This document shows positions 16,292 through 27,704 of a DNA stretch of 64,000 bases, one piece after another; the stretch's first letter is position 1; each line of letters begins with the position of its first letter. The stretch comes from Azospirillum brasilense (GTDB taxonomy: Bacteria; Pseudomonadota; Alphaproteobacteria; Azospirillales; Azospirillaceae): assembly GCF_003349955.1 (NCBI RefSeq), contig NZ_QLKQ01000018.1:1-64000 (forward strand). The letters run 5' to 3'. The notes below the pieces were generated by a model that saw only the letters and a list, made by a program, of their open reading frames with translations, was not told the origin of the DNA and did not search any database. The translations under genes were made by a program, and so were the position numbers.

Positions 16292-17508
16292 CCATCGCCA
16301 CGTCCGCACACCCCGCCGCCGGCCAGTCCGGCGGCAAGACCCAGATCAAGCCCTACACCATGAATTTCGGGCCGCAGCACCCTGCGGCCCACGGCGTGTT
16401 GCGTCTGGTGATGGAGCTGAACGGCGAAGTCGTCGAGCGCTGCGACCCGCACATCGGCCTGCTGCACCGCGGCACCGAGAAGCTGATCGAGTACAAGACC
16501 TACCTGCAGGCCGTTCCCTACTTCGACCGCCTGGACTACGTCAGCCCGATGTGCATGGAGCACGCCTATGTGCTCGGCATCGAGAACCTGCTGCAGATCA
16601 AGGCGCCGCTGCGCGCCCAGTACATCCGCGTCCTCTTCTCCGAGATCACGCGCATCCTGAACCACATCCTGTCGATCACGACCGGCGCGCTCGACGTCGG
16701 TGCGATCACGCCGGCGCTGTGGGGCTTCGAGGAACGCGAGATCCTCATGGAGTTCTACGAGCGTGTGTGCGGTGCGCGCCTGCATGCGAACTACTTCCGT
16801 CCCGGTGGCGTCGCCTGGGATCTGCCTGCTGGCCTGACCGACGACATCTGGGAGTTCACGGAGCGCTTCCCGAAGTTTGTTGACGACATTGACAATCTGC
16901 TGACGAACAATCGCATTTTCAAGCAGCGGACCGTCGACATCGGCGTCGTCACCAAGGAAGAGGCGTTCAACTGGGGCTTCACCGGCCCGATGCTGCGCGG
17001 CTCGGGCGTCGCCTGGGACCTGCGCAAGTCGCAGCCCTACGAAGTCTACGACCGCATGGATTTCGACGTGCCGGTCGGCCTGACCGGCGACTGCTGGGCG
17101 CGCTACCTCGTCCGCATGGAGGAGATGCGCCAGTCCAACCGCATGATCCGCCAGTGCCTGAAGGAGCTTCCCGACGGCCCGGTGCGCGCGGAGGAGCGCA
17201 AGGTCTCCCCGCCGCCGCGCGGCGAGATGAAGCGGTCGATGGAAGCGCTGATCCATCACTTCAAGCTCTTCACCGAGGGCTTCCACGTCCCGGCGGGCGA
17301 AACCTACACCGCCATCGAGGCGCCGAAGGGCGAGTTCGGCGTGTATCTGGTGTCGGACGGCACGAACAAGCCGTACCGCTGCAAGATCCGCGCGCCGGGC
17401 TTCGCCCACCTGCAGGGCCTCGACTTCATGTCGAAGGGCCACATGCTGGCCGACGCGGTGGCCAACATCGCGTCCATGGACATCGTGTTCGGAGAAATTG
17501 ACCGATGA
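16288..17508 (+). CDS. nuoD: NADH-quinone oxidoreductase subunit D
   Basis: The 49-kDa subunit, 406 residues, forms most of the ubiquinone-reduction site with NuoB. Visible features are [20 protein letters not shown] near the N-terminus (with the quinone-contacting His region), [18 protein letters not shown], and the C-terminal [20 protein letters not shown]. It resembles the nickel-hydrogenase large subunit but lacks its metal cysteines, as expected. It starts with GTG in a 4-base overlap with nuoC and ends in an ATGA overlap with nuoE. Confidence 0.97.
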   Translation: MTIATSAHPAAGQSGGKTQIKPYTMNFGPQHPAAHGVLRLVMELNGEVVERCDPHIGLLHRGTEKLIEYKTYLQAVPYFDRLDYVSPMCMEHAYVLGIENLLQIKAPLRAQYIRVLFSEITRILNHILSITTGALDVGAITPALWGFEEREILMEFYERVCGARLHANYFRPGGVAWDLPAGLTDDIWEFTERFPKFVDDIDNLLTNNRIFKQRTVDIGVVTKEEAFNWGFTGPMLRGSGVAWDLRKSQPYEVYDRMDFDVPVGLTGDCWARYLVRMEEMRQSNRMIRQCLKELPDGPVRAEERKVSPPPRGEMKRSMEALIHHFKLFTEGFHVPAGETYTAIEAPKGEFGVYLVSDGTNKPYRCKIRAPGFAHLQGLDFMSKGHMLADAVANIASMDIVFGEIDR

Positions 17509-18122
17509 GCGCCCCGGCTCACGACCCGGCCAAGGAGCCGGCCTCCTTCGCCTTCAATCCGGAAAATCTGGAACGGGCGAAGGCCATCATCGCGAAGTAC
17601 CCGGCGGGCAAGCAGGCCAGCGCCTGCATGCCGCTGCTCGATCTGGCCCAGCGCCAGAGCGACGGCTGGCTGCCGCGCGTCGCCATGGACGCCGTCGCCG
17701 ACCTGCTCGGCATGCCGCGCATCCGCGTGTACGAAGTCGCGACCTTCTACACGATGTACAACAAGACCCCGGTCGGTAAGCACGTCATCCAGGTCTGCAC
17801 GACCACGCCGTGCTGGCTGCGCGGGTCGGACGACGTCGTGCACACCTGCGAGCGCAAGCTGGGCATCGGCGTCGGCGAGACCACCGCGGACGGCCAGTTC
17901 ACGCTGCGCGAGGTCGAGTGTTCGGGCGCCTGCGTCAACGCGCCGGTGGTCCAGATCGGCGACGACTACTATGAAGACGTCAGCCCGGAACACATGGAAA
18001 AGATCATCGACGCCCTCAAGGGCGGCGAGATCCCCAAGCACGGCTCGCAGATCGGCCGGCAGTCCTCCGAACCGGTGGGCGGCCCGACGACTCTGAAGGC
18101 CTTCACCACCACGGCCGATTGA
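17505..18122 (+). CDS. nuoE: NADH-quinone oxidoreductase subunit E
   Basis: The 24-kDa subunit, 205 residues, with a thioredoxin-like fold holding the off-path 2Fe-2S cluster N1a. Ligands are in [12 protein letters not shown] and [11 protein letters not shown], four cysteines in the usual two pairs. It forms the NADH-oxidising module with NuoF. It begins by ATGA overlap with nuoD and is followed 10 bases later by nuoF. Confidence 0.97.
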   Translation: MSAPAHDPAKEPASFAFNPENLERAKAIIAKYPAGKQASACMPLLDLAQRQSDGWLPRVAMDAVADLLGMPRIRVYEVATFYTMYNKTPVGKHVIQVCTTTPCWLRGSDDVVHTCERKLGIGVGETTADGQFTLREVECSGACVNAPVVQIGDDYYEDVSPEHMEKIIDALKGGEIPKHGSQIGRQSSEPVGGPTTLKAFTTTAD

Positions 18123-18132
18123 GGGGGATGCG

Positions 18133-19425
18133 ATGCTTCGCGACGAGGACCGCATTTTCACCAACCTGTACGGCTACCAGAGCTTCGGCCTGGACGCCGC
18201 CCGGAAGCGTGGTGACTGGGACAACACCAAGGCTCTGATCGCCCAGGGCAAAGAGTGGATCATCGAGCAGGTCAAGGAATCCGGCCTGCGCGGACGTGGC
18301 GGCGCCGGCTTCTCGACGGGCATGAAGTGGTCCTTCATGCCGAAGAACGTCACGGACAAGCCGGTCTACCTCGTCATCAACGCCGACGAGGGCGAGCCGG
18401 GCACCTGCAAGGACCGCGACATCCTGCGCCACGATCCGCACAAGCTGATCGAAGGCTGCCTGATCGCCGGTTTCGCCATCGGCGCCTCGGCCTGCTACAT
18501 CTACATCCGCGGCGAGTTCTACAACGAGGGCTCCAACGTCCAGCGCGCTATCGACGAGGCGTACGAGGCGGGGCTGATCGGCAAGAACGCCTGCGGCACC
18601 GGCTACGACTACGACATCTACATCCACCGCGGCGCGGGTGCCTACATCTGCGGCGAGGAGACCGCGCTCATCGAGTCCATCGAGGGCAAGAAGGGCCAGC
18701 CGCGCAACAAGCCGCCGTTCCCCGCCCAGGCCGGTCTTTATTCCTGCCCGACCACGGTGAACAACGTCGAGTCCATCGCGGTGGTTCCGACCATCCTGCG
18801 CCGTGGCGCCGCGTGGTTTGCCGGTCTCGGCCGTCCGAAGAACACCGGTACCAAGCTCTTCTGCATCTCCGGGCACGTCAACAAGCCGTGCAACGTGGAA
18901 GAGGAGATGGGCATCCCGCTGAAGGAGTTGATCGAGAAGCACGCCGGCGGCGTGCGCGGCGGGTGGGACAACCTGCTGGCGATCATCCCCGGCGGTTCGT
19001 CGGTGCCGCTGCTGCCGAAGTCGATCTGCGACACGGTCCTGATGGACTTCGACAGCCTGCGCGACGTGCGCTCGGGCCTGGGCACCGCGGCGGTGATCGT
19101 GATGGACAAGTCCACCGACGTGGTGAAGGCCATCGCCCGCCTGTCCCAGTTCTACGCCCATGAGAGCTGCGGCCAGTGCACGCCGTGCCGCGAAGGCACC
19201 GGCTGGATGAACCGCATCATGCAGCGCATGGTGACCGGCAACGCGCGCGTCGAGGAAATCGACATGCTGCTGGAGGTCACCAAACAGATCGAGGGGCACA
19301 CCATCTGCGCGCTCGGCGATGCCGCGGCCTGGCCGATCCAGGGCCTGTTCCGGCATTTCCGGCCGGAGGTCGAGCGCCGCATCCTCGACTACCGCAACGC
19401 CGCCAAGTCCTTGGCGGCCGAGTAA
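18133..19425 (+). CDS. nuoF: NADH-quinone oxidoreductase subunit F
   Basis: The 430-residue catalytic subunit binds NADH and FMN and takes up the hydride. The glycine-rich [14 protein letters not shown] binds NADH, and [16 protein letters not shown] and [16 protein letters not shown] bind FMN. Cluster N3 ligands are [12 protein letters not shown] plus the cysteine in [13 protein letters not shown]. Length is normal. It is preceded by GAGGGGG and followed 15 bases later by nuoG. Confidence 0.97.
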   Translation: MLRDEDRIFTNLYGYQSFGLDAARKRGDWDNTKALIAQGKEWIIEQVKESGLRGRGGAGFSTGMKWSFMPKNVTDKPVYLVINADEGEPGTCKDRDILRHDPHKLIEGCLIAGFAIGASACYIYIRGEFYNEGSNVQRAIDEAYEAGLIGKNACGTGYDYDIYIHRGAGAYICGEETALIESIEGKKGQPRNKPPFPAQAGLYSCPTTVNNVESIAVVPTILRRGAAWFAGLGRPKNTGTKLFCISGHVNKPCNVEEEMGIPLKELIEKHAGGVRGGWDNLLAIIPGGSSVPLLPKSICDTVLMDFDSLRDVRSGLGTAAVIVMDKSTDVVKAIARLSQFYAHESCGQCTPCREGTGWMNRIMQRMVTGNARVEEIDMLLEVTKQIEGHTICALGDAAAWPIQGLFRHFRPEVERRILDYRNAAKSLAAE

Positions 19426-19440
19426 GGAGCCCGGTTTCCA

Positions 19441-21513
19441 ATGCCGAAACTCACCATCGACGGGATCGAGATCGAAGTCGAGCCGGGCACCTCGATCCTG
19501 CAGGCCTGCGAACAGCTGGGCATCGAGATCCCGCGCTTCTGCTACCACGAGCGTCTGAGCGTGCCGGCGAACTGCCGCATGTGCCTCGTGGAGATGGAGC
19601 GCGCGCCGAAGCCGGTGGCCGCCTGCGCCATGCCCTGCGGCGACGGGATGGTCGTCAAGACCAACACCGAGCTCGTGCACAAGGCCCGCAAGGGCGTCAT
19701 GGAATTCCTGCTGATCAACCACCCGCTGGACTGTCCGATCTGCGACCAGGGCGGCGAGTGCGATCTCCAGGACCAGGCGATGGCCTACGGCTTCGACCGT
19801 GGCCGCTACGGCGAGAACAAGCGCGCCGTCCAGGACAAGTACATGGGGCCGCTGATCCGGACCGAGATGACGCGCTGCATCCACTGCACGCGCTGCATCC
19901 GCTTCGTGAACGAGATCGCCGGCGTTCCCGACCTCGGTGCGGTGAACCGCGGCGAGCACATGGAGATCACCACCTTCGTCGAGAAGGCCATCGGGTCGGA
20001 GCTGTCGGGCAACCTCGCCGACGTCTGTCCGGTGGGCGCGCTGCTGTCCAAGCCCTACGCCTTCACGGCCCGTCCGTGGGAGCTGCGCAAGACCGAGACG
20101 GTCGACGTTCTGGACGCGGTCGGTTCGAACATCCGCGTCGACACCCGCGGCCCCGAGGTGATGCGCGTTCTGCCGCGCGTCAACGAGGACGTCAACGAGG
20201 AGTGGATCGCCGACAAGACCCGCTTCGCCTATGACGGGCTGAAGCGCCAGCGTCTCGACCGCCCCTACGTCCGCAAGGACGGCAAGCTCCAGCCGGCGAC
20301 CTGGGCCGAGGCCTTCCAGGCCGTCGCCGCCAAGGTCAAGGGTGTTCCGGGCAACCGCATCGCCGCCATCGCCGGCGATCTGGCCGACACCGAATCCATG
20401 CTGGCGCTCAAGGAGCTGATGGCGGGCCTCGGCTCGGCCAACATCGACTGCCGCCAGGACGGCGCCCTGTTCGACACGTCGGCCCGCGCCGGCTACCTGT
20501 TCAACAGCGGCATCGCCGGGATCGAGCGGGCGGACGTCATCCTGCTGGTCGGCACCAACCCGCGTTGGGAAGCCACCATCGTCAACGCCCGCATCCGCAA
20601 GCGCTACCTGATGGGTGGCCTGAAGGTGGCGGTGATCGGCGAGGCCCGCGAGCTGACCTACCCGTACAGCCATCTCGGCACGGGCACCAACGCCCTGCAG
20701 CAGCTCGTCGACGGCACGCACGCCTTCGCCGACGTTCTGCGCGGCGCCAAGAACCCGATGGTCATCCTCGGCGCCGGCGCCTTCCGCCGCAAGGACGGCG
20801 CCGCCGTCCAGGCCGCGGTGCGCAAGCTGGCCGAGACCTTCAACGTGGTGCAGGACGGCTGGAACGGCTTCAACGTGCTGCACACGGCGGCGTCCCGCGT
20901 CGGCGGTCTCGACATCGGCTTCCTGCCGGGCGAGGGCGGTCGCGGCACCGCCGGCATCGTCGAGGGGGCAGGGAAGGGCGAGATCGACGTGGTGTACCTG
21001 CTGGGCGCCGACGAGATCGACACCGCCGCCCTCGGCAACGCCTTCGTGGTCTACCAGGGCCATCACGGCGACAAGGGCGCCCACCGCGCCGACGTCATCC
21101 TGCCGGGTGCCGCCTACACCGAGAAGAACGCCCTCTACGTCAACACCGAGGGCCGTCCGCAGCAGGCGCGTCTCGCCACCTTCCCGCCCGGCGAGGCGCG
21201 GGAGGACTGGAAGATCCTGCGCGCCCTGTCGGAACAGCTCGGCCACAAGCTGCCCTACGACAGCCTGACCCAGATCCGTCGCCGTCTGGCCGAGGTCAAC
21301 CCGGTCTTCGCGGCGGTCGGCACGGTCACGCCGGCCCCCTGGGCGCCGTTCGGCGTGGAAGGACTGGTCGACGACTCGCCCTTCTTCTCGTCGGTCGCGA
21401 ACTACTACATGACCGATCCGATCAGCCGCGCCTCGGTGACCATGGCTCGTTGCGCCGAGACGTTTGTGAAGCCCGCCGAGAGCGCTCAGGAGAGGACCGG
21501 TACCCATGGCTGA
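19441..21513 (+). CDS. nuoG: NADH-quinone oxidoreductase subunit G
   Basis: The 690-residue 75-kDa subunit carries the electron wire from NuoF. Residues 1-80 form a 2Fe-2S ferredoxin domain ([27 protein letters not shown]). An HxxxCxxCxxxxxC motif follows ([17 protein letters not shown]), then [10 protein letters not shown]. The rest is a molybdopterin-oxidoreductase-like domain without molybdenum. It is shorter than E. coli NuoG (about 900), as is usual in alphaproteobacteria and mitochondria. It overlaps nuoH by 8 bases. Confidence 0.97.
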   Translation: MPKLTIDGIEIEVEPGTSILQACEQLGIEIPRFCYHERLSVPANCRMCLVEMERAPKPVAACAMPCGDGMVVKTNTELVHKARKGVMEFLLINHPLDCPICDQGGECDLQDQAMAYGFDRGRYGENKRAVQDKYMGPLIRTEMTRCIHCTRCIRFVNEIAGVPDLGAVNRGEHMEITTFVEKAIGSELSGNLADVCPVGALLSKPYAFTARPWELRKTETVDVLDAVGSNIRVDTRGPEVMRVLPRVNEDVNEEWIADKTRFAYDGLKRQRLDRPYVRKDGKLQPATWAEAFQAVAAKVKGVPGNRIAAIAGDLADTESMLALKELMAGLGSANIDCRQDGALFDTSARAGYLFNSGIAGIERADVILLVGTNPRWEATIVNARIRKRYLMGGLKVAVIGEARELTYPYSHLGTGTNALQQLVDGTHAFADVLRGAKNPMVILGAGAFRRKDGAAVQAAVRKLAETFNVVQDGWNGFNVLHTAASRVGGLDIGFLPGEGGRGTAGIVEGAGKGEIDVVYLLGADEIDTAALGNAFVVYQGHHGDKGAHRADVILPGAAYTEKNALYVNTEGRPQQARLATFPPGEAREDWKILRALSEQLGHKLPYDSLTQIRRRLAEVNPVFAAVGTVTPAPWAPFGVEGLVDDSPFFSSVANYYMTDPISRASVTMARCAETFVKPAESAQERTGTHG

Positions 21514-22516
21514 GTTCTGGAGCGGCTTCCTTCTGCCGCTGATCATCATCGTCCTCAAGATCCTGGCGATCGTCGTGCCGCTCCTGGTGGCCGTGGCTTT
21601 CATGACCTACGCCGAGCGTAAGATCATGGGCGCCATGCAGCTCCGCCAGGGTCCGAACATCGTCGGCCCGTTTGGACTCCTGCAGCCGTTCGCGGACGGC
21701 CTGAAGCTGTTCGCGAAGGAGCAGATCCTGCCGGTCGGCGCGAACCGCTTCGTGTTCTATCTGGCGCCGATGCTGACCTTCTTCCTGGCGCTGGTCGCCT
21801 GGGCGGTCATTCCCTTCGACTACGGCATGGTGCTGGCCGACATCAACGTCGGCATCCTGTACCTGTTCGCGATCTCGTCGCTGGGCGTGTACGGCATCGT
21901 GATGGCCGGCTGGGCGTCGAACTCGCGCTACGCCTTCCTCGGCGCGCTGCGCTCGGCGGCGCAGATGGTGTCCTACGAGGTCTCGATGGGCCTCGTGATC
22001 ATCTCCGTCCTGCTCTGCGTCGGCTCGCTGAACCTGACGAAGATCGTCGAGGCGCAGGAGACGATCTGGTTCGCCATCCCGCTGCTGCCGATGTTCGTCA
22101 TCTTCTTCATCTCGGCGCTGGCGGAAACCAACCGCTCCCCCTTCGACCTGCCGGAAGGCGAGTCGGAGCTGGTTGCCGGCTTCATGGTGGAATACAGCTC
22201 GGCTCCCTTCGCGCTCTTCTTCCTTGGCGAATACGCCAACATGATCCTGATGAGCGCGATGACCAGCATCCTGTTCCTGGGAGGCTGGCTGCCGCCGCTG
22301 CCGTTCGCGCCCTTCACCTGGATCCCCGGCCCGATCTGGTTCGCCCTGAAGATCGCCTTCTGCCTGTTCGTCTATGTGTGGGTCCGCGCGACCATGCCGC
22401 GCTACCGCTACGACCAGCTGATGCGTCTGGGGTGGAAGGTGTTCCTGCCGTTCTCGCTGCTGTGGGTCGTGCTGACGGCCGGCGTGCTGGTGACGTTCGG
22501 CTGGCTGCCCAAGTGA
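21506..22516 (+). CDS. nuoH: NADH-quinone oxidoreductase subunit H
   Basis: A 336-residue membrane subunit with about eight transmembrane helices that joins the peripheral arm to the proton-pumping arm and forms the quinone entry channel. Signatures are [20 protein letters not shown] and the acidic [20 protein letters not shown] loop. It overlaps the nuoG end. A 94-base gap before nuoI contains a GC-rich hairpin (GCGGGCG at 22561-22567 with CGCCCGC at 22583-22589). Confidence 0.97.
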   Translation: MAEFWSGFLLPLIIIVLKILAIVVPLLVAVAFMTYAERKIMGAMQLRQGPNIVGPFGLLQPFADGLKLFAKEQILPVGANRFVFYLAPMLTFFLALVAWAVIPFDYGMVLADINVGILYLFAISSLGVYGIVMAGWASNSRYAFLGALRSAAQMVSYEVSMGLVIISVLLCVGSLNLTKIVEAQETIWFAIPLLPMFVIFFISALAETNRSPFDLPEGESELVAGFMVEYSSAPFALFFLGEYANMILMSAMTSILFLGGWLPPLPFAPFTWIPGPIWFALKIAFCLFVYVWVRATMPRYRYDQLMRLGWKVFLPFSLLWVVLTAGVLVTFGWLPK

Positions 22517-22610
22517 CCGGCGCCTGAACGGACCATCGGATCGAGTTTCAAAGAGAAAGCGCGGGCGTCACCCGGAACGGGGCGCCCGCTAGGAAGGAGA
22601 CGAAGAGGCC

Positions 22611-23099
22611 ATGGCGTTCCTCGATCGTGCGGCGCGCAGCCTGTTCCTGACCGAACTGTTGGGCGGCCTCGGGCTCACCCTGCGCTACATGTTCAAGCCC
22701 AAGGTGACCCTGAACTACCCGTTCGAAAAGGGCCCCATCAGCCCCCGCTTCCGCGGCGAGCACGTCCTGCGCCGGTATCCCGGCGGCGAGGAGCGCTGCA
22801 TCGCCTGCAAGCTGTGCGAGGCGGTGTGTCCGGCCCTGGCCATCACCATTGAGGCCGAACCGCGTGAGGACGGCAGCCGCCGCACCACGCGCTACGACAT
22901 CGACATGACGAAGTGTATCTACTGCGGCTATTGCCAGGAGGCTTGCCCGGTGGACGCCATCGTGATGGGTCCGAACTTCGAGTTCTCCACCGAGAACCGT
23001 GAAGAGCTTTTCTACAACAAGCAGAAGCTGCTGGCGAACGGCGACCGCTGGGAAGCGGAAATCGCCCAGAACCTCGCGGCCGAGGCGCCGTACCGGTAA
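22611..23099 (+). CDS. nuoI: NADH-quinone oxidoreductase subunit I
   Basis: The 162-residue subunit carries clusters N6a and N6b that pass electrons to N2. Two classical 4Fe-4S motifs are present: [12 protein letters not shown] and [12 protein letters not shown]. The N-terminal amphipathic helix region lies against the membrane. AGGAAGGAG precedes the ATG. A 36-base gap leads to nuoJ. Confidence 0.98.
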   Translation: MAFLDRAARSLFLTELLGGLGLTLRYMFKPKVTLNYPFEKGPISPRFRGEHVLRRYPGGEERCIACKLCEAVCPALAITIEAEPREDGSRRTTRYDIDMTKCIYCGYCQEACPVDAIVMGPNFEFSTENREELFYNKQKLLANGDRWEAEIAQNLAAEAPYR

Positions 23100-23135
23100 G
23101 TCTTTGCAGTGCGGTAAGCGGAAACGGGGATAACG

Positions 23136-23750
23136 ATGATTGTTCAAGGCATCGCCTTCTACGTCTTTGCTGCGCTGCTGGTGGCCTCCGGTGTGATGGT
23201 CATCTCGGCGCGGAATCCGGTTCATTCGGTCCTTTATCTGGTCCTGGCCTTTTTCCAGGCCGCCGGCCTGTGCGTGCTGCTCGGGGCCGAGTTCATCGCG
23301 ATGATCCTGGTGATCGTCTATGTGGGCGCGGTCGCGGTGCTGTTCCTGTTCGTGGTGATGATGCTCGACATCAACTTCCGCGAGCTGCGGGCGGGCGCGC
23401 TCCAGTACCTGCCGATCGGCGGGCTGATCGGTCTTATCCTGCTGGCCGAGCTGGCCGCCGTGCTCGGCGGCTGGATCATCGCGCCGGCCGCGGAGAAGGC
23501 CGCCTCGGCGCCGGTCGCGGCGATGCCCGGTGCGACCAACACCGAGCAGCTCGGACAGCTGATCTACACCCACTACGTCTATCTGTTCCAGGCGTCGGGC
23601 ATCGTGCTGCTGATCGCCATGATCGGCGCCATCGTCCTGACCCTGCGTCAGCGCGAGGGTGTCCGGAAGCAGAACATCGGCTCCCAGCTCGCCCGTCGGC
23701 GCGAGGACGTGGTCGCCATCCGCAAGGTGCCGACCGGGGAGGGCGTGTGA
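23136..23750 (+). CDS. nuoJ: NADH-quinone oxidoreductase subunit J
   Basis: A 204-residue membrane subunit with five predicted helices. The third-helix region has [19 protein letters not shown], the segment with the pi-bulge implicated in coupling in this family. The C-terminal tail is long and basic ([20 protein letters not shown]). nuoK begins 2 bases after its stop. Confidence 0.96.
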   Translation: MIVQGIAFYVFAALLVASGVMVISARNPVHSVLYLVLAFFQAAGLCVLLGAEFIAMILVIVYVGAVAVLFLFVVMMLDINFRELRAGALQYLPIGGLIGLILLAELAAVLGGWIIAPAAEKAASAPVAAMPGATNTEQLGQLIYTHYVYLFQASGIVLLIAMIGAIVLTLRQREGVRKQNIGSQLARRREDVVAIRKVPTGEGV

Positions 23751-23752
23751 TC

Positions 23753-24061
23753 ATGGAAATCGGTCTCGGGCATTATCTGACGGTCTCGGCCATCATCTTC
23801 ACGCTCGGCGTCCTCGGCATCTTCCTCAACCGGAAGAACGTCATCATCATCCTGATGTCGATCGAGATGATGCTGCTCGCCGTGAACCTGAATCTGGTGT
23901 CGTTCTCGGTCTTCCTGAACGATCTGGTCGGGCAGGTCTTCTCCATGATCATCCTGACCGTCGCCGCCGCCGAGGCGGCCATCGGTCTCGCCATCCTGGT
24001 GGTGTACTTCCGCAACCGCGGCTCCATCCGGGTCGAAGACATCAATCTGATGAGGGGCTAA
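23753..24061 (+). CDS. nuoK: NADH-quinone oxidoreductase subunit K
   Basis: A 102-residue subunit with three transmembrane helices. The conserved membrane glutamates of the proton path lie in [11 protein letters not shown] and in the [13 protein letters not shown] helix. I start it at the ATG at 23753 that opens [13 protein letters not shown]; the longer open frame upstream is a shadow of nuoJ. nuoL follows after 9 bases. Confidence 0.96.
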   Translation: MEIGLGHYLTVSAIIFTLGVLGIFLNRKNVIIILMSIEMMLLAVNLNLVSFSVFLNDLVGQVFSMIILTVAAAEAAIGLAILVVYFRNRGSIRVEDINLMRG

Positions 24062-24070
24062 GGCAGCGCC

Positions 24071-26143
24071 ATGGAAGTCCTTGTCGTATTCCTCCCGCTC
24101 CTGGCGTTCCTCGTCGCGGGTTCCATCGCCCTGTTCGGCGGGCCGAAGGCGGAGCCGGCGCACGCCGGTCACCACGATCACCATGGGCATGACCACGGTC
24201 ATGGCCATGACGCGCACGCTCACGAGGAGCATCACGACGACGGCCACGACGACCATCACGTCGTCGCCGGGCCGCCCACCGTGGGCGACCGCGCCGCGCA
24301 GTTCGTCACCACCGGTGCCGTCCTGCTCTCCGCGATCCTGTCCTGGGTGCTGTTCTTCGACGTCGCCGTCGGCGGCCATCCCCGCACGATCGAGCTGATG
24401 AGCTGGATTCGCAGCGGCGGCCTGGACCTGTCCTGGGCGCTGCGCGTCGACCAGCTCACCGCCGTCATGCTGGTGGTGGTCAACACCGTGTCGTCGATGG
24501 TCCACCTCTACTCCATCGGCTACATGGCCGAGGACCCGCAGAAGCCGCGCTTCATGGGGTACCTGTCGCTGTTCACCTTCGCCATGCTGATGCTGGTGAC
24601 GGCCGACAACCTCGTGCAGCTCTTCTTCGGCTGGGAGGGCGTGGGCCTCGCCTCCTACCTGCTCATCAACTTCTGGTACGAGAAGCCCTCGGCCAACAAC
24701 GCGGCGATCAAGGCGTTCCTGGTCAACCGCGTCGGCGACTTCGGCTTCGTGCTCGGCATCTTCGCGATCTTCGTGCTGACGGGCTCGGTCCAGTTCGACG
24801 CGATCTTCGCCAAGGCGCCGGAGCTGGCCGGCCAGACGCTGCATTTCCTCAGCTGGAACTTCGACGCGCTGACCATCACCTGCCTGCTGCTCTTCATCGG
24901 CGCCATGGGCAAGTCGGCCCAGCTCGGCCTGCACACCTGGCTGCCGGACGCCATGGAGGGCCCGACCCCGGTGTCGGCGCTCATCCACGCGGCCACCATG
25001 GTGACCGCCGGCGTCTTCATGGTCTGCCGCCTGTCCCCGGTCTTCGAATACGCCCCGACGGCGCTGGAGATCGTGGCCGTGGTCGGCGCCCTGACGGCCT
25101 TCGTCGCGGCGACGATCGGTTTCACCCAGTTCGACATCAAGCGCGTCATCGCCTATTCGACCATGAGCCAGCTCGGCTACATGTTCTTCGCCGCCGGCGT
25201 CTCCGCCTACGGTGCCGCGATGTTCCACCTGTTCACGCACGCCTTCTTCAAGGCGCTGCTGTTCCTCGGCGCCGGTTCGGTGATCCACGCCCTGCACCAT
25301 GAGCAGGACATGCGCAACATGGGCGGCGTCTGGCGGAAGATCCCCTTCACCTACGCGGTGATGTGGATCGGCAACCTCGCGCTGGCCGGTCTGCCCTTCT
25401 TCGCCGGTTACTACTCCAAGGACATGATCCTGGAGGCGGCCTTCGCCTCGGCCAGCCCGGTCGGCAAGTTCGCCTTCGCGCTCGGCATCGCCGCGGCCCT
25501 GCTGACCGCCTTCTACTCCTGGCGCCTGCTGTTCATGACCTTCCACGGCAAGCCGCGGATGGAGAAGTCGGTCTTCGACCATGCCCACGAATCGCCGATC
25601 GTCATGCTGATCCCGCTGGGTGTCCTGGCCGTGGGCGCGCTGTTCGCCGGCTTCGGCTTCCACGAGCTGTTCATCGGCCACAGCATGGAGCATTTCTGGG
25701 GCAAGACCATCCTGGTGCTGGCGGACAACAACAGCATCGAGGCGGCCCACCACCACACCCCGGGCTGGGTCAAGCTGGCCCCGCTGGTCGTCGGCCTGAT
25801 CGGCATCGCGCTCGCCTACATCATGTACATGGCGATCCCGGGCCTGCCCGAGAAGGTCGCCGGCACGTTCCGCGGCGTGCACCAGTTCCTGTACAACAAG
25901 TGGTACTTCGACGAGCTGTACGACCGTCTGTTCGTGCGTACGGCCAAGTATCTGGGCTACGGCCTGTGGAAATCCGGCGACGGCGCCGTGATCGACGGTG
26001 TCGGTCCGGACGGAATCGCCGCCGTCACCCGCGACGTCGCGGCGCGCGCCAGCCGCCTCCAGTCCGGCTACGTCTATCACTACGCCTTCGCGATGGTGAT
26101 CGGCGTGGTGCTGCTGGTCGCCTGGCTGTCTGTGTTCGGTTGA
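24071..26143 (+). CDS. nuoL: NADH-quinone oxidoreductase subunit L with histidine-rich loop
   Basis: The 690-residue distal antiporter-like proton-pumping subunit, with the long C-terminal amphipathic helix of the family. The conserved core includes [39 protein letters not shown] and [11 protein letters not shown]. Between the first and second membrane helices, residues 31-63 hold 16 histidines in 33 positions mixed with Asp and Gly. Such a run could bind metal ions or reflect loop drift; its role is not known to me. nuoM begins 24 bases later. Confidence 0.97.
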   Translation: MEVLVVFLPLLAFLVAGSIALFGGPKAEPAHAGHHDHHGHDHGHGHDAHAHEEHHDDGHDDHHVVAGPPTVGDRAAQFVTTGAVLLSAILSWVLFFDVAVGGHPRTIELMSWIRSGGLDLSWALRVDQLTAVMLVVVNTVSSMVHLYSIGYMAEDPQKPRFMGYLSLFTFAMLMLVTADNLVQLFFGWEGVGLASYLLINFWYEKPSANNAAIKAFLVNRVGDFGFVLGIFAIFVLTGSVQFDAIFAKAPELAGQTLHFLSWNFDALTITCLLLFIGAMGKSAQLGLHTWLPDAMEGPTPVSALIHAATMVTAGVFMVCRLSPVFEYAPTALEIVAVVGALTAFVAATIGFTQFDIKRVIAYSTMSQLGYMFFAAGVSAYGAAMFHLFTHAFFKALLFLGAGSVIHALHHEQDMRNMGGVWRKIPFTYAVMWIGNLALAGLPFFAGYYSKDMILEAAFASASPVGKFAFALGIAAALLTAFYSWRLLFMTFHGKPRMEKSVFDHAHESPIVMLIPLGVLAVGALFAGFGFHELFIGHSMEHFWGKTILVLADNNSIEAAHHHTPGWVKLAPLVVGLIGIALAYIMYMAIPGLPEKVAGTFRGVHQFLYNKWYFDELYDRLFVRTAKYLGYGLWKSGDGAVIDGVGPDGIAAVTRDVAARASRLQSGYVYHYAFAMVIGVVLLVAWLSVFG

Positions 26144-26167
26144 GCGGTTTGAAGGGGAACAAGAACA

Positions 26168-27694
26168 ATGGCTAGCTGGCCGCTCCTGTCGTTCACGACC
26201 TTCCTGCCGCTGGCCGGTGTGGCGCTGATCCTGCTCTTCTGCAGGGGCAACACGCCGGATGTGGTTCGGAACGTCCGTTACGTCGCGCTCTGGACGACGG
26301 TCATCACCTTCGTCCTGTCGCTGTTCATCTGGTTCAACTTCGACCCGCGCAACCCGGGCTACCAGCTCGTGGAGAAGGCGGCGTGGATCCCCGAATTCGG
26401 GATCTCCTACCACATGGGTGTGGACGGCATTTCGATGCTGTTCGTCATCCTCTCGACCTTCCTGATGCCGCTCTGCATCCTCTCCTCCTGGGAGGCGGTG
26501 CAGACCCGGGTGAAGGAATACATGATCGCCTTCCTCGTGCTGGAAACCCTCATGGTGGGGATGTTCTGCGCGCTGGACTTCGTCCTCTTCTACATGTTCT
26601 TCGAGGGCGTGCTGATCCCGATGTTCCTGATCATCGGTGTCTGGGGCGGGGCGCGGCGCGTCTACGCGGCGTTCAAGTTCTTCCTCTACACGCTGCTCGG
26701 CTCGGTCCTGATGCTGCTGGCCATCCTGGCCATGTACTTCGCGGCCGGCACGACGGACATCCCGACGATCACGGCGACCCATTTCCCGCGCAACATGCAG
26801 CTCTGGCTGTGGCTGGCCTTCTTCGCGTCCTTCGCGGTGAAGGTGCCGATGTGGCCGGTGCACACCTGGCTCCCCGACGCCCACGTCGAGGCGCCGACCG
26901 CCGGGTCGGTCATCCTGGCCGGCGTTCTGCTGAAGATGGGCGGCTACGGCTTCCTGCGCTTCAACATCCCGATGCTGCCCGAGGCGACCGAGTATTTCGC
27001 CCCGATGGTCTACGCCCTGTCGATCGTCGCGGTGATCTACACCTCCCTCGTCGCCCTGGCGCAGGAGGATATGAAGAAGCTGATCGCCTATTCGTCCGTC
27101 GCCCACATGGGCTTCGTCACCATCGGCATGTTCGCGCTGAACCAGCAGGGCATCGAGGGCTCGATCTTCACGATGCTGTCGCACGGCATCGTCTCGGGCG
27201 CGCTCTTCCTCTGCGTCGGCGTCGTCTATGACCGGCTGCACACCCGCGAGATCGCCCGCTACGGCGGTCTGGTGAAGAACATGCCGAAATACGCGGTGGT
27301 CTTCCTGTTCATGACCATGGCCTCGGTCGGCCTGCCGGGCACCTCCGGCTTCGTCGGCGAGTTCCTGGTCCTGCTCGGCGCCTTCCGCGACAACACCTGG
27401 GTCGCCTTCCTGGCCGCCACCGGCCTGATCCTGGGCCCGGCCTACGCGCTGTGGCTGTTCCGCCGCGTCGTGTACGGCAAGCTGGTCAAGGCGGACGTCC
27501 GCGCGATGTTCGACCTGAACACCCGCGAGGTTGCCATCTTCCTGCCGCTGATCGTCGTGGTGCTGTGGATGGGCGTCTACCCGAACAGCTTCCTGAACGT
27601 CACCTCGGCGTCGGTCGGGCAGCTGATCCAGACCTACCAGACCAAGCTGGCCGCCGCTCAGGGCGGGGCCGACGTCTCCGTCGCCGCGCGCTAG
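26168..27694 (+). CDS. nuoM: NADH-quinone oxidoreductase subunit M
   Basis: A 508-residue antiporter-like membrane subunit that pumps protons. Family features are [57 protein letters not shown] and [14 protein letters not shown]. Key charged residues for proton transfer (Glu in FFEG and Lys in AVKVPMW, seen as [14 protein letters not shown]) are present. Length is normal and nuoN follows after 10 bases. Confidence 0.97.
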   Translation: MASWPLLSFTTFLPLAGVALILLFCRGNTPDVVRNVRYVALWTTVITFVLSLFIWFNFDPRNPGYQLVEKAAWIPEFGISYHMGVDGISMLFVILSTFLMPLCILSSWEAVQTRVKEYMIAFLVLETLMVGMFCALDFVLFYMFFEGVLIPMFLIIGVWGGARRVYAAFKFFLYTLLGSVLMLLAILAMYFAAGTTDIPTITATHFPRNMQLWLWLAFFASFAVKVPMWPVHTWLPDAHVEAPTAGSVILAGVLLKMGGYGFLRFNIPMLPEATEYFAPMVYALSIVAVIYTSLVALAQEDMKKLIAYSSVAHMGFVTIGMFALNQQGIEGSIFTMLSHGIVSGALFLCVGVVYDRLHTREIARYGGLVKNMPKYAVVFLFMTMASVGLPGTSGFVGEFLVLLGAFRDNTWVAFLAATGLILGPAYALWLFRRVVYGKLVKADVRAMFDLNTREVAIFLPLIVVVLWMGVYPNSFLNVTSASVGQLIQTYQTKLAAAQGGADVSVAAR

Positions 27695-27704
27695 AGGTTC
27701 CGAC

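Noticed and set aside
18103..21603. Minus-strand open frame of 1166 codons across nuoF-nuoG
   Set aside because: Antisense shadow of two conserved iron-sulfur subunits; no ribosome-binding site or domain.
24161..24259. His-rich run in NuoL as a frameshift or assembly error
   Set aside because: The frame continues correctly into the conserved second membrane helix, so the run is truly coded.
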